Source of the DNA: Imbricaverruca yamaguchii
Lineage: Eukaryota; Arthropoda; Thecostraca; Neoverrucidae
Assembly: GCA_034440575.1 (NCBI GenBank)
Contig: JAOTOL010001524.1
Coordinates: 819,501-883,500 of the forward strand
DNA length: 64,000 nucleotides
Direction: 5' to 3'
A program made the translations under genes and the position numbers. Below the pieces are notes generated by a model. That model was not told the DNA's origin, searched no databases, and was given only the letters and a program-made list of their open reading frames with translations. Positions 39,881 through 49,225 of this stretch are shown here, one piece after another (positions within the stretch are counted from its first letter, which is position 1; the number at the start of each line of letters is the position of its first letter).

Positions 39881-40260
39881 CGAAAAACCTGAGGGGGCGG
39901 TTGAAGAACCCCCGAGACAAGAAAGTGGACACAATTTGGCTCCAATAATCTTCAGTTTGAATTGTAAGTTGTGCAGTAAATGGATATAAATTTTGGTGAA
40001 AGGGTCAGGATTGATGCTAGTAGGTCTGACATCATGTTTATAAAAGTGGAATTACGCTAGTAACAGGTTAACGTAGGTGCTGCGGATTCAGATAGGATAT
40101 ACGCACATATATATATTTATATTTTAGCGCATCATCGCGTGTTTCATTTAGTTTTCCCCTTGTACTGTCTCAACCCAATAGAGATTAGTGCATGCTGGTC
40201 GAAGATGAAGGCCCACCTCAGCCCGATGTCGTGCGCTATTTTCTCCCTGCCTTCTTTCAG

Positions 40261-40452
40261 TGGCGGCCTCCACGGCCCTGCCGGTCCGCTTCGTGGTGGA
40301 GTTCGTCGACCTCCCACCAGATGTCAGGAGCAGCGGACGGCGCCGTATCGAGGATTACGCCATTATTCCGTCGCCGACAAAATTCAGTGACCTCACCGCC
40401 AAGGTCCTTCAGAAATGCGGACTGGAGCATGTCGCCCTCTCCGAGAGCACAG
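40261..40452 (+). CDS. dve: dve exon: ULD/CMP domain, first half
   Basis: The acceptor follows a good pyrimidine tract (ttctccctgccttctttcag|TG) and the donor is strong (ACAG|GTGAGG). The first two bases complete a codon begun upstream, and the last base opens one completed in the next exon. The peptide AASTALPVRFVVEFVDLPPD, then DYAIIPSPTKFSDLTAKVLQ and KCGLEHVAL, matches the start of the ubiquitin-like multimerisation domain at the N-terminus of SATB and Dve, where it mediates self-association. It has no ATG of its own, so an upstream exon must supply the start and a one-base phase. The candidate at 17025-17114 does not do so directly. Confidence 0.85.
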
Positions 40453-40956
40453 GTGAGGACAAAAACGAAGCTTCAATCTTCACAAGGACTGGTGGAAGAC
40501 ACCAATGAGCTTTTCCATAAATAATGCGGGTGGTGTCTGAGTCACCGTTATGAGCTAATGAGCTTTTAAATAATGCTGGTGGTGGAAGTCACCGTCCATA
40601 CTGTCATACATATCAGAATACAGTATGCCAGCATAGGATGCCGATGCTATTTTTGTTCATCTTCCTCAAGTGTGAAGTTCCCTCATCTACTCAGTCAGCG
40701 TTAATAAGCTACATGCTCAGGAACTCAGCTATGTGCTCGTCAAGTCTGGGCACGTTCGCTACGCCCACTTCTTGAACGCTACCCTGTATGACCTCGCTCG
40801 GTTTGCATGCCCCTGACCCGTCCGGGTATCCCACGCACCGGCGCTGACACAGCGAAATATGAGTGGTACACGCAGTACGACTCCGCCCGGTTTGCACTCC
40901 CCTGGCCAGTCCGATCAGGCCGCGTGCCGGCGCTGACGGAGCCGAACCCTCGTCAG

Positions 40957-41189
40957 CGTACCTGTCGCTGCGCAACTGGAAGCCGCTCACGCTGGACCAG
41001 GTGTGCGCGGCCGACTCGCAGACGGTGGCCGAGATCCTGGGCGACGTGATCAACACGGCCACGCTGCGCATCTTCTGCCGCGTGACGGCCGCCATGCGGC
41101 AGGCGGCCGAGCTGAAGGACCGCCTGCTGCGGCTGCTCGTCAGCCACGGCAGCGGCATCCTCACCGCCTCCGGCTGCCCGCTGGACGAG
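40957..41189 (+). CDS. dve: dve exon: ULD/CMP second half and start of CUT-like domain
   Basis: The acceptor cctcgtcag|CG gives the exact phase needed by the preceding exon (G + CG = Ala). The peptide YLSLRNWKPLTLDQVCAADS then QTVAEILGDVINTATLRIFC closes the multimerisation domain; the RNWKPL and VAEILGDV...TLRI pattern parallels the LGRWNPL and VADMLQDV...TLKI pattern of SATB1. After a short linker, AAELKDRLLRLLVSHGSGIL then TASGCPLDE begins the CUT-like domain. The exon ends at GAG|GTGAGC, phase 0. Its last 35 bases plus the donor are the first unit of a 50-bp tandem array running into the intron. If the first donor is missed, a TAG follows after four more codons (41202). Confidence 0.9.
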
Positions 41190-41590
41190 GTGAGCATGTC
41201 CTAGCCATCCTCACCGCCTCCGGCTGCCCGCTGGACGAGGTGAGCATGTCCTCGCCATCCTCACCGCCTCCGGCTGCCCGCTGGACGAGGTGAGCATGTC
41301 CTCGCCATCCTCACCGCCTCCGGCTGCCCGCTGGACTAGGTGAGCATGTTCTCGCCATCCTCACCGCCTCCGGCTGCCCGCTGGACTAGGTGAGCATGTT
41401 CTCGCCATCCTCACCGCCTCCGGCTGCCCGCTCGACGAGGTGAGCATGTCCTCGCCGTCCTCACCGCCTCCGGCTGCCCACTGGACGAGGTGAGCATATC
41501 CTCGCCATCCTCACCGCCTCCGGCTGCCCGCTCGACGAGGTGAGCATGTCCTCGCCATCCTCACCGCCTCTGGCTGCCCGCTGGACAAGA
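41155..41590. repeat. 50-bp minisatellite that copies the dve exon end and its splice donor
   Basis: The unit contains catcctcaccgcctccggct, gcccgctggacgag and gtgagcatgtcctcgc. It starts inside coding sequence, so the true exon end is unit 1. Intact gtgag donors follow at 41190, 41240, 41290, 41340, 41390, 41440, 41490 and 41540. A ninth unit has lost it (aagatgag near 41588). Two units have gag changed to tag before the donor. Unit length is not a multiple of three, so using a later donor would shift the frame. Confidence 0.9.
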
Positions 41591-42339
41591 TGAGAGCGTC
41601 CATCGTGAATGCTGGCCACTGGAGTCACTGCTGGAGTCGTTCATGAGTTATTCATCATGAACGCCTTCCGCTGCCCGCTGGACGAAGGGGGCAAGTCCTC
41701 ATCCCCGCCATATCCGGCTGCCCATTGGGCGAGGTGAAAATGTCTGCATCATGTCTCGTGCTGCCCGTGCATTAACGTTTTTTTTGCTTCACGTTAGACA
41801 AGATGAGAACGATATTATCATCACTATCTCCAACTGAGAATGTCTTCACCATCCCCACATTCTCTGTCCTCAAGTGAGGAACATCGAGTCGACTTTGAGA
41901 AACGGTTTTTCTAATAAAATATGTAACTCCACGTAAATACGATTACAAGCTAAACACTGCGCACTTCGTGCTGCAGTAGCATTATGACAAGGTCGCCGAC
42001 ACCGACATCCATATGATGTCACCTACTCCGACTACTCCTGAATCGGCGTGACGTCATCCTTTCTGCACGGTTGGAACTTGATATATTTCATGGATGCGCG
42101 TGCATCCCATTTTGGAAACCTACAGCCCCAGCTTTTACGGTGATTTCCCAATAGATCTGCAAAAAGAAGTAATTGTGCCTGATGGTGACATTCAAATGAA
42201 GCTTACAAATAATGGGACGGAAATATTTGGTAAATACGTGAAAGAAGGTGGAAACCCTAATTTTTCCTCCGAATGTATGCGTTGTTGCACATTATGTCCG
42301 CGCTGATGCTGTGCGTTCCCAAACAAAAATATAAATGTC
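41591..42339. other. dve intron, nothing recognised
   Basis: Begins with diverged remains of the 50-bp unit (to about 41720: gctgcccgctggacgaaggg), then AT-rich intron. Confidence 0.6.
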
Positions 42340-43010
42340 CGTTCTAGTCTGAGTTCCTCAACAGATGCGACGTCACCGTCTCTCGACTCCTCCGTCAGCG
42401 TGACGTAACCTTTCTCCGGCTCCTGTAATTTAGTGTCACGTGGCCTTCTCCGTCTCCTACTAAGTCGGCGTGATGTGATCTCCTCTGGATCCTTCTCAGT
42501 GTCACGTGATCTCCTCCGGCTCCTCCTCATTCAGCGTGACGTGGCCTCCGGCTACTGCTCAGTCGGGGTGACGCTAACTTCTCCGGTTCCTCCTCAGTCA
42601 ACGTGACGTGGCTGTCTCCGGTTCCTCCTCGGTCCTTAGTCAGCATGACGCGACTTTCTTCGGTTTCTCCTCAGTCGACGTGACGTAACCTCATCCGGTT
42701 CCTTTTCAGTAAGCCTGACGTGGCCTCCGGCTCCTCCTCAGTCAGCGTGACCTGGCCTCCTCCGACTCCTTGGTCCGCGAGACGTGACCTTCTCCGGCTC
42801 CTCAGCAGGCGTAACGTGACTTCCAGCTCCTCCTCATTCAGCGTGATGTTGTCTTCTCCGACTCCTCAGTCAGCGTGACGTGATCTCCGGCTTCTCCTCA
42901 GTCGGCGTGACGTGACCTCCTCCGGCTCCTCCTCAGTCAGCGTGACGTGATCTCCGGCTCCTCAGTCGGCGTGACGTGACCTCCTCCGGCTCCTCCTCAG
43001 TCAACGCGCG
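42340..43010. repeat. degenerate 29-35-bp repeat rich in TGACGT
   Basis: About 20 diverged copies of tcagtcagcgtgacgtgacc then tcctccggctcctcc. Most copies contain gtgacgt, half of a cAMP-response-type palindrome. The array lies in the long dve intron, and copy divergence suggests it is old. Confidence 0.8.
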
Positions 43011-43014
43011 GTCT

Positions 43015-43510
43015 TCACCTGGGCCAATTAAATGTCACCGTCCGGCGGCATCCATGATTTACTTCTCGCCCTCGTCGAACGACATCTAATGCCATCTTTT
43101 GGCAGAATTTAGCGATAAATCTAGTCACTATCGACACCCTGACGAAGGCATCATCGCCGGCCCAGATTGAAGACCGGCTGCCGACGCCCGCCACGCCAGA
43201 GTCGCGTCGCTCCCGTCGCTCTAATCTCCGATTCCCAAATTCATCGACGAGTTTTCGAAGTTGCGCTATTCCGAGATCTCCTAAACAGGGCGGCGGCAGG
43301 TTATCCAATGGAATTAAATGGGCTGATGTTACGATAAATATGATTGGTGAAGGCACGAAGGCGATGATACCCCGATAATAAAGATTGGTTGACCGCAAAT
43401 GATGATTTAGCGTCCCCGCGTGACGTTTTAACCAGGCCGATAAAAGTAATGCCGCGCGCTGCCGGTTTACTGCGATGGTCGATATAAAAGTAAATCGGTC
43501 CAGCCAGAAA
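43015..43510. other. candidate conserved regulatory block in dve intron
   Basis: Not tandem and not coding. A GC-rich background is interrupted by AT-rich homeodomain/GATA-like words: ccaattaaatg, atttagcgataaatc, tctaatctccgattcc, gttacgataaatatgattgg, gataataaagattgg, ggccgataaaag and cgatataaaagtaaatcgg. This texture is typical of developmental cis-regulatory DNA, but that is inferred from appearance only. Confidence 0.3.
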
Positions 43511-44057
43511 CGATAGGGTGTCCGCTTCGATGGGGAGTGTTAACTATGTCCGTGTGGTGGGGACTCAATGTCGTGATCAATAGGCACCGAGTTGGACAGG
43601 GCTACAAACCCAGAGCGGCAGCCTTGTCCGCTGGAAAATAAAATATCGGAGGAACGCAATCATATCGGTTGAGACACAGTTTCTTTCCACATTTGCATTG
43701 AACCATTTAGTGTGAGCTCAAATTACAAATATAGAGAATGCATTGGATTTGGCTTACTTCTATTCGGCATAAGGTAATTGTTCCGTATACTTTCCATTGG
43801 CACTTTCCTTAGTGTTTCCAAATCGTAACGCTATCACTACATTGTGCGCTTCCTTCTAGGGATGCCCAGCCACTGACAGGTATTCAGCTACCTCGGTTAC
43901 GCCGGGCTTGAGCATTAGTGGCATGTACAGCTTTGAATTTGCATGCGCACGCTATTTAAATCCGGCGCACGGATTCCGTGCAAAATCATCGCCCACAGAA
44001 GGGCTATTTCCCTCCCCAAACGTGGTACACCGCCTTCTTCCACACATGGTTCGCGAC
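43511..44057. other. dve intron, nothing recognised
   Basis: No exon, tandem repeat or mobile element recognised. Confidence 0.5.
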
Positions 44058-44505
44058 GGGTCCTGTCCAGCAGTGGTCCCCTGTGGACCTTACCCAGTAG
44101 TGGTCTACTGTGGACCATATCCAGTTGTGGTCCCCTGTGGACCCTACCCAGTAGTGGTCCACTGTGAACCCTATCCAGCGTGGCCCCTGCGTATCCTGTC
44201 CAGTAGTGGTCCCCTGTGGACCTTACCCAGTAGTGGTCTACTGTGGACCATATCCAGTCGTTGTCCCCTGTGGACCCTACCCAGTAGTGGTCCACTGTGA
44301 ACCCTATCCAGCAGTGGTCCCCTGCGTATCCTGTCCAGTAGTGGTCCCCTGTGGACCTTACCCAGTAGTGGTCTACTGTGGACCATATCCAGTCGTTGTC
44401 CCCTGTGGACCCTATCCAGTAGTGGTCCCCTGTGAACCCTATCCAGTTGTAGTCCCCTGTGTAGCCTGTCCAGCGGTGGGTCTCTGTAGACCCTGTCTGG
44501 TAGAC
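44058..44505. repeat. 27-bp minisatellite, about 16 copies
   Basis: The unit is ccagtagtggtcccctgtgg then accctac. Being 27 bp, it translates as a nonapeptide repeat (PVVVPCGPY) on the plus strand, but it has no splice context and lies inside the dve intron. Three-unit higher-order blocks are visible (cccctgtgg, ctactgtgg, cactgtgaa). Confidence 0.9.
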
Positions 44506-44509
44506 AATC

Positions 44510-44930
44510 CGCTATAGATCCCGTCCGGTAGACAATATATCACAGACACAGTCCAGCAAACAGCCCACTATATACCCCGTCCGGCAGACAGCCCACTACA
44601 TACCCCGTCCGGCAGACAGCCCACTATATACCCAGTCCGGCAGACAGCCTACTACATACCCCGTCCGGCAGACAGCCCGCTATAGACCCGTCCGGCAGAC
44701 AGCCCTCTACATACCCCGTCCGGCAGACAGTCCGCTATAGACCCGTCCGGCAGACAGCCCTCTACATACCCCGTCCGGCAGACAGCCCTCTACATACCCC
44801 GTCCGGCAGACAGCCCTCTACATACCCCGTCCGGCAGACAGCCCACTACATACCCCGTCCGGCAGACAGCCCACTATATACCCCGTCCGGCAGACAGCCC
44901 ACTACATACCCCGTCCGGAAGCGGTCTGCC
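44510..44930. repeat. 28-bp minisatellite, about 15 copies
   Basis: The unit is cgtccggcagacagccctct then acataccc, with 27-bp variants (tatagacc). It follows the 27-bp array directly and shares the gtccag/gtccgg plus agacc vocabulary, so one may have grown from the edge of the other. Confidence 0.9.
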
Positions 44931-46510
44931 ACAGTCGCTGTCCGGCAGCAGGGCGGGTCCCTGCGCGCCGTTGCGGCCATTTCCGTCCGGCCAAGCAGCG
45001 CCAGTCGCCGGCTCGATTCACACCTCGCGATTTATTGGCAGTGCCAATCGGCGGACATCTTAACTGGGCGCACCGCGCCGGCCAGAAAGTACACAATATC
45101 CGCGCGGTCGGCTGAGTTACGGCCGCCACTCTATCACGGGGATTGTCGGAAATGGCCCCAAACGAAGCCACTCGCGCCAGTTTTTGATGCCGACTCCGGC
45201 CACGCGGACAATTGCAACTGATCTTCAATAATCTCACATAAATTCTTAGATTTGTTAGGGATTTTCTCCGGTAATGGGGATTTGTGACGGCGCGGCCAAG
45301 TTTACGAGTTTCCAGGGGATTGCCGAGGCCGGCAGCGGGCCGGCCGGCTGGGCCGAGGTGCGCCCGCCACTATAATTGGTGACGTGATCTATCGCGACTG
45401 GGTGCCGGGTGAGGTCACCGTCTGCCCGCCGGCCGCCGCGTCCCGCAGGCCACATCCTTCCGCGCTGACCTATGCATGTACAGGAGGGTAGGACCGCCGG
45501 CAATCACGCCCACATGCGATCGCATGCACATCGTGTAAATGTCATGATTCATCCAATCGCGAACGCCACGGCGAGGCCCTCGGGCGAGTCCCGGCTGCGG
45601 TGCAAGTGACTGGAGCACAATGAAATGCACGGTGACCGGTCGACAAGATACCGTTCGATCTGCGGACGCACGTGCCTGACAGTGCAGACACGTCAGGTGT
45701 GTCTGGTGTCGCTGACACACGACCCGGGCCGAGCCCAGCCGACTCAGGCACCAATCTGGCACGAGCCAGGCACCAGCATTGTCCGGCTGACACTGATCTA
45801 CACCGCCCCGTCGCCGGGTCGGTCGGACGTCGTGGTTCTCAGGTCTTCACCTCCTGCGTGGCGTCGCTGATCCCAGATCCCTGGTCAAACTACTTGCCCC
45901 CCAACCCCTTGATGATCTGGGTTGTGTCAGTGCGCCTGTGCCGCAAGGACGCTCTTCTTGCTCTGGTGGAAAGTCGTAATCGTTGAGGTGGCTTAATGCT
46001 CCATATTCTTTGATGTGATTATTGGCGTTGAATTATCATGGGACGGTATGATCGGACGCTCTTGATAATTGCAAGCTGTACCCTATACGTACTCACGTCC
46101 GCTGTACTCCATAGCTGAATTGTGTTCCATGTACGAAACTTTATGCGCCATCGCTTGCTGCCAAGATGAAAATCTGATACATATAAGTCTGATACACATG
46201 CACCCTGAAGCCCAACTGACCAGCCCACAGGGTGCATTATTGACCAGACTTTGTTGTTGACATTTGTTGATCCTGACTGACATTGCTGACCCGGTCCTGA
46301 CCTCACCCAGATGGTCCCGCACTAATCCCCAAGGCACTTGAGGAGGAACTTGAGGAACTTGAGGAGGGACTCCACATGATCATACACTGACCCTCCATTG
46401 ACCTCTACGCATGTTTTTGTTTGATGTTCGACTGACATCCAAGACACCTTGCTCCACCTGACCTCAAACTGCTGCACCTAGCCTTATACTAACTTTATAT
46501 TAACCCCCAG
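44931..46510. other. dve intron, no exon recognised
   Basis: CpG-rich to about 45850, with AT-rich islands at 45215-45300 (cttcaataatctcacataaa) and 45370-45390 (actataattggtgacgtg) that look like regulatory DNA. Nothing is recognised from 45850 to 46500. Confidence 0.4.
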
Positions 46511-46654
46511 GATACACTGATGCATCTGACCTCAGAGGCGCTACCGAGTCTGTCTGCCGAAACCGTGAAGAGCTTTAATCAATGGTACGACGCCCAAAAG
46601 CTGGGGCGAACGCAAGCCGAGCCGCAAAAACAAGAGGTCAACAGTCAGTGTCAG
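46511..46654 (+). CDS. dve: dve exon: end of CUT-like domain and linker
   Basis: Acceptor ttaacccccag|GAT, phase 0, continuing exactly from the GAG at 41189. DTLMHLTSEALPSLSAETVK then SFNQWYDAQKLG completes the CUT-like domain (the NQWY block follows the last helix), and a short polar linker (RTQAEPQKQEVNSQCQ) follows. The donor chosen is TGTCAG|GTGAGG, phase 0, consistent with the next exon. The donor is the first of six tandem copies of a 36-bp unit. Use of the second or third would add 12 or 24 codons in frame; the fourth would include a TAG at 46742. An earlier but poor donor exists at GAG|GTCAAC. I am sure of the exon and less sure of its 3' end. Confidence 0.85.
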
Positions 46655-46850
46655 GTGAGGTGTTGGTCGAGGGTCAACAGTCAGTGTCAGGTGAGGTGTT
46701 GGTCGAGGGTCGACAGTCAGTGTCAGGTGAGGTGTTGGTTGTAGGTCAGCAGTCAGTGTCAGGTGAGGCGTTGGTCGAGGGTCGACAGTCAGTGTCAGGT
46801 GAGGTGTTGGTTGTATGTCAAGTCAGTGTCAGGTGAGCCGCTGGTCATAG
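46637..46850. repeat. 36-bp minisatellite carrying the splice donor, six units
   Basis: The unit is tcagtgtcaggtgaggtgtt then ggtcgagggtcaacag. Donors GTGAGG or GTGAGC occur at 46655, 46691, 46727, 46763, 46799 and 46833 (last spacing 34). As 36 is a multiple of three, the plus-strand frame continues as a 12-residue repeat (VRCWSRVNSQCQ) until TAG at 46742. Confidence 0.9.
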
Positions 46851-47173
46851 GTGAACAGTCTGTCACAATTACATGCGACATGTCACAATTTATGTTTAAC
46901 AGTAGGAAAAGCCACAGATAACTTACTTATGGGGAAGGGACGAGAGTAGTGAAATCCTCATAATTCATTTAATAATTTGAAAGCTAAGAGCTACCAAGTC
47001 TTATCGAATACCGACATGATGGCGAGCATTTATTCCGAAGGTGAGAGCGTGCATCAACCGCAATGCCACGACCACCGCTGTAACCAGTAAGAACTCCGGT
47101 CGATACAATGCACGGCGTACACCGCATCAGAACATGTCGCCACCAGGCCTGACACGATGTGACCTGTTTCCAG

Positions 47174-47296
47174 TCGGCGCACGACCACTTCCACCAATGC
47201 AGCAAGCCCCGTGTCCGCACCAGCTTCGACATCGAGTACGAGATTCCCAAGCTGCAGAAGTGGTACTCAATCAACCCGCATCCGAACAAAATGCAG
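47174..47296 (+). CDS. dve: dve exon: start of homeodomain 1
   Basis: Acceptor gacctgtttccag|TCG, donor ATGCAG|GTGAGT, both phase 0, 41 codons. SAHDHFHQCSK precedes the homeodomain arm PRVRTSFDIEYEIPKLQKWY and helix 1, ending at SINPHPNKMQ at the start of helix 2. The intron therefore interrupts homeodomain 1 between helix 1 and helix 2. The RTSFD and KWxxxNPHP pattern is the Dve-type first homeodomain and closely parallels homeodomain 2 in the last exon (NRTFIDPISEVPLLEKWFSI). Confidence 0.9.
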
Positions 47297-48081
47297 GTGA
47301 GTGGCATATTCACTGTGTATACTCTTCCCCACGGGCAATGTGACCTGGTCTTATCTGACTATACCACACGGAACATCTACTACATGCCTGTCATCGATGT
47401 ATGTCTAACCTCGTGAAAATTATTGACAGGACATTAGCAGCGTTTTTTTTAAATCCGAGCTTATAATCGGAACTACTCGAGTTATTCCAATTTCTTTTCA
47501 TGCATTATATAATTTTTGTTCTTATGATTCAAACTTGAGGTTTCAAACCGCTGTAACTCTCGCCTGTTTTGGCAGTTAAGGGAAGTAGAAGCACAACAAG
47601 ATAAAGACATCACAGTGTGATGTGCGGTGCATTGATTTTTCGGCAAAAGAAGATCGAGATATTTCAGCAGGGGACTGATAAAAAAGTATTAAGAATCGAC
47701 GGCCCAGACTACAATCTACCTAGTACGAACTGTTCAGATTAGATCACGAAGCGATTCCCAGTCCAACCTGAACTTCTTGAATCTACACCTCAACCTCTTT
47801 TGTGCAGCTCTAAATGTGCTATCAAACTGTGCATGCATCTGGAAGGTCCCTGCACCTCAGTAGGTTTACATTGATTGCTTAGATGTTTGATTGGTGCTAT
47901 ATCTGTATAGGCATGTCGACATGTGATTCTGCTAGAAGCGCACCCACAGGCAAGGTATGCGTGTGGCACCAAATGCCGTCGTATGTTCCCAGTAGCTGGC
48001 GCGGCACAGACATTGTCGGTGATTATCCCCACTTCACCGTGTTCATAGCAGCCGCACAATGCCACTGGCTCCGGCCCGCAG
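47297..48081. other. dve intron, nothing recognised
   Basis: AT-rich intron without tandem repeats. It ends in ctccggcccgcag. Confidence 0.8.
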
Positions 48082-48828
48082 ATGCAGTACTTCATGGAGG
48101 AGATGAACGTGTACCGCGCCGGCCGCAACCGCAAGCCGCTCGAAATCAACAACATCATCTACTGGTTCAAGAACTCGCGCGCCGCCCAGAAGAAGTACGA
48201 GCAGCGCGCGCAGAGCGGCCTGGTCAGCCCGGCGCCGCCGGCCAGCGACGACGACGACGACTGCTCGCTGTCGGCGTCGGAGGAGCCCGACGGCGACGAC
48301 GTGCACATGGCGCCGTCGGGGCCGCCGGGGCCGCCGGTCGAGCCGGTCAAGCAGGAGGACGGCTCGGACGCGGACGAGCGACACGACTCGGCGGTCAGCT
48401 GCTCGCCGCAGGAGGGCCACGGCTACCGGCTGCCGCTGGCGGCGCCCTACATGAACCACATGACGTCGGCGCACTTCGAGCGCATCGGCTACGGCGTCGA
48501 CCCGTCCGTGTTCCGCCAGAGCATGTCGATGTACATGTCGGGCTGCCTGCCCGGCCTGCAGAGCGTCGGCTATCCGAGCGTGCCGCTCACCGCCGACCAC
48601 CAGCGCAAGCGCAACCGCACGTTCATCGACCCGATCAGCGAGGTGCCGCTGCTCGAGAAGTGGTTCAGCATCAACACGCACCCGTGCCACACCACCATCC
48701 TGCAGTACACGGACGAGCTGAACCGGCAGCCGTACCGCCACAAGTTCCCCAAGCTCGAACCAAAAAACGTCCAGTTCTGGTTCAAGAACCGGCGTGCCAA
48801 GAACAAGCGGCTCCGCTCGGCCATGTGA
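48082..48828 (+). CDS. dve: dve last exon: rest of homeodomain 1, acidic linker, homeodomain 2
   Basis: Acceptor cggcccgcag|ATG, 248 codons, stop TGA at 48826-48828. MQYFMEEMN completes helix 2 of homeodomain 1; a spacer (VYRAGRNRKPLE) and recognition helix INNIIYWFKNSRAAQKK follow, with Lys at position 50 and Asn at 51. The linker holds a run of Asp (ASDDDDDCSLSASEEPDGDD) and Pro/Gly stretches, and a Met/Tyr-rich region. Homeodomain 2 begins KRNRTFIDPISEVPLLEKWF and ends with KNVQFWFKNRRAKNKR, again Lys50, with an unusually long helix 2-3 loop (RQPYRHKFPKLEP). Homeodomain 2 ends four residues before the stop. A second AG six bases on would delete MQ, but the longer form keeps helix 2 equal in length to that of homeodomain 2. 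GC content is far above the introns. Confidence 0.95.
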   Translation: MQYFMEEMNVYRAGRNRKPLEINNIIYWFKNSRAAQKKYEQRAQSGLVSPAPPASDDDDDCSLSASEEPDGDDVHMAPSGPPGPPVEPVKQEDGSDADERHDSAVSCSPQEGHGYRLPLAAPYMNHMTSAHFERIGYGVDPSVFRQSMSMYMSGCLPGLQSVGYPSVPLTADHQRKRNRTFIDPISEVPLLEKWFSINTHPCHTTILQYTDELNRQPYRHKFPKLEPKNVQFWFKNRRAKNKRLRSAM

Positions 48829-48867
48829 GCGCCGTGTCCGTGCCGTGGGCCGTGTCTGGCACTGGCG

Positions 48868-49225
48868 TGTCGGCTGGTGACCTCAGACGTCTGGCCCTGG
48901 GGCCGTGTCTGGTTCTGCCGTGTCGGCTGGTGACCTCAGACGTCTGGCCCTGGGACCCTGTCGGATGGTGACGTCAGACGTCTGGCCCTGGGACCCTGTC
49001 GGATGGTGACGTCAGACGTCTGACCCTGGGACCCTGTCGGATGGTGACGTCAGACGTCTGGCCCTGGGGCCGTGTCTGGTTCTGCCGTGTCGGCTGGTGA
49101 CGTCAGACGTCTGACCCTGGGACCCTGTCGGCTGGTGACGTCAGACGTCTGGCACCGTTGTCGTGTCGGTTGGGACGTCAGGCGATAGGCCCCGGGACAG
49201 TCTCGGCCGATGACGTCAGACGTCT
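48868..49225. repeat. 38-bp minisatellite with six perfect TGACGTCA palindromes
   Basis: The unit is tctggccctgggaccctgtc then ggatggtgacgtcagacg. Perfect TGACGTCA octamers lie at 48969, 49007, 49045, 49098, 49136 and 49211; earlier units carry TGACCTCA instead. It starts about 40 bp after the dve stop codon and so probably lies in the 3' UTR, although no poly(A) signal was found nearby to define the transcript end. Confidence 0.9.

Larger units (their letters stand above)
40261..48828 (+). other. dve: dve gene, recognised portion (five exons)
   Basis: Defective proventriculus-type homeobox transcription factor, acting in the nucleus. Joining exons 40261-40452, 40957-41189, 46511-46654, 47174-47296 and 48082-48828 gives about 478 codons in one frame with all phases matching (1, 0, 0, 0). 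In order they encode a ULD/CMP multimerisation domain, a CUT-like domain, homeodomain 1, an acidic and Pro/Gly-rich linker, and homeodomain 2 at the C-terminus. This architecture is shared by insect Dve and vertebrate SATB proteins, but the two homeodomains mark it as Dve. In Drosophila, Dve is a K50 homeodomain protein, largely a repressor, working in midgut, leg and photoreceptor patterning. The N-terminus is missing or lies at 17025. Introns are 504, 5321, 519 and 785 bp. Confidence 0.9.

Noticed and set aside
43908..44517. Nonapeptide-repeat protein (PVVVPCGPY)
   Set aside because: Lies in a dve intron, is built only from a 27-bp minisatellite and has no splice context.
47883..48971. Longer plus-strand frame and a 232-codon minus-strand frame over the last dve exon
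   Set aside because: Shadow frames of the homeodomain exon, which is fixed by splice phase and domain content.
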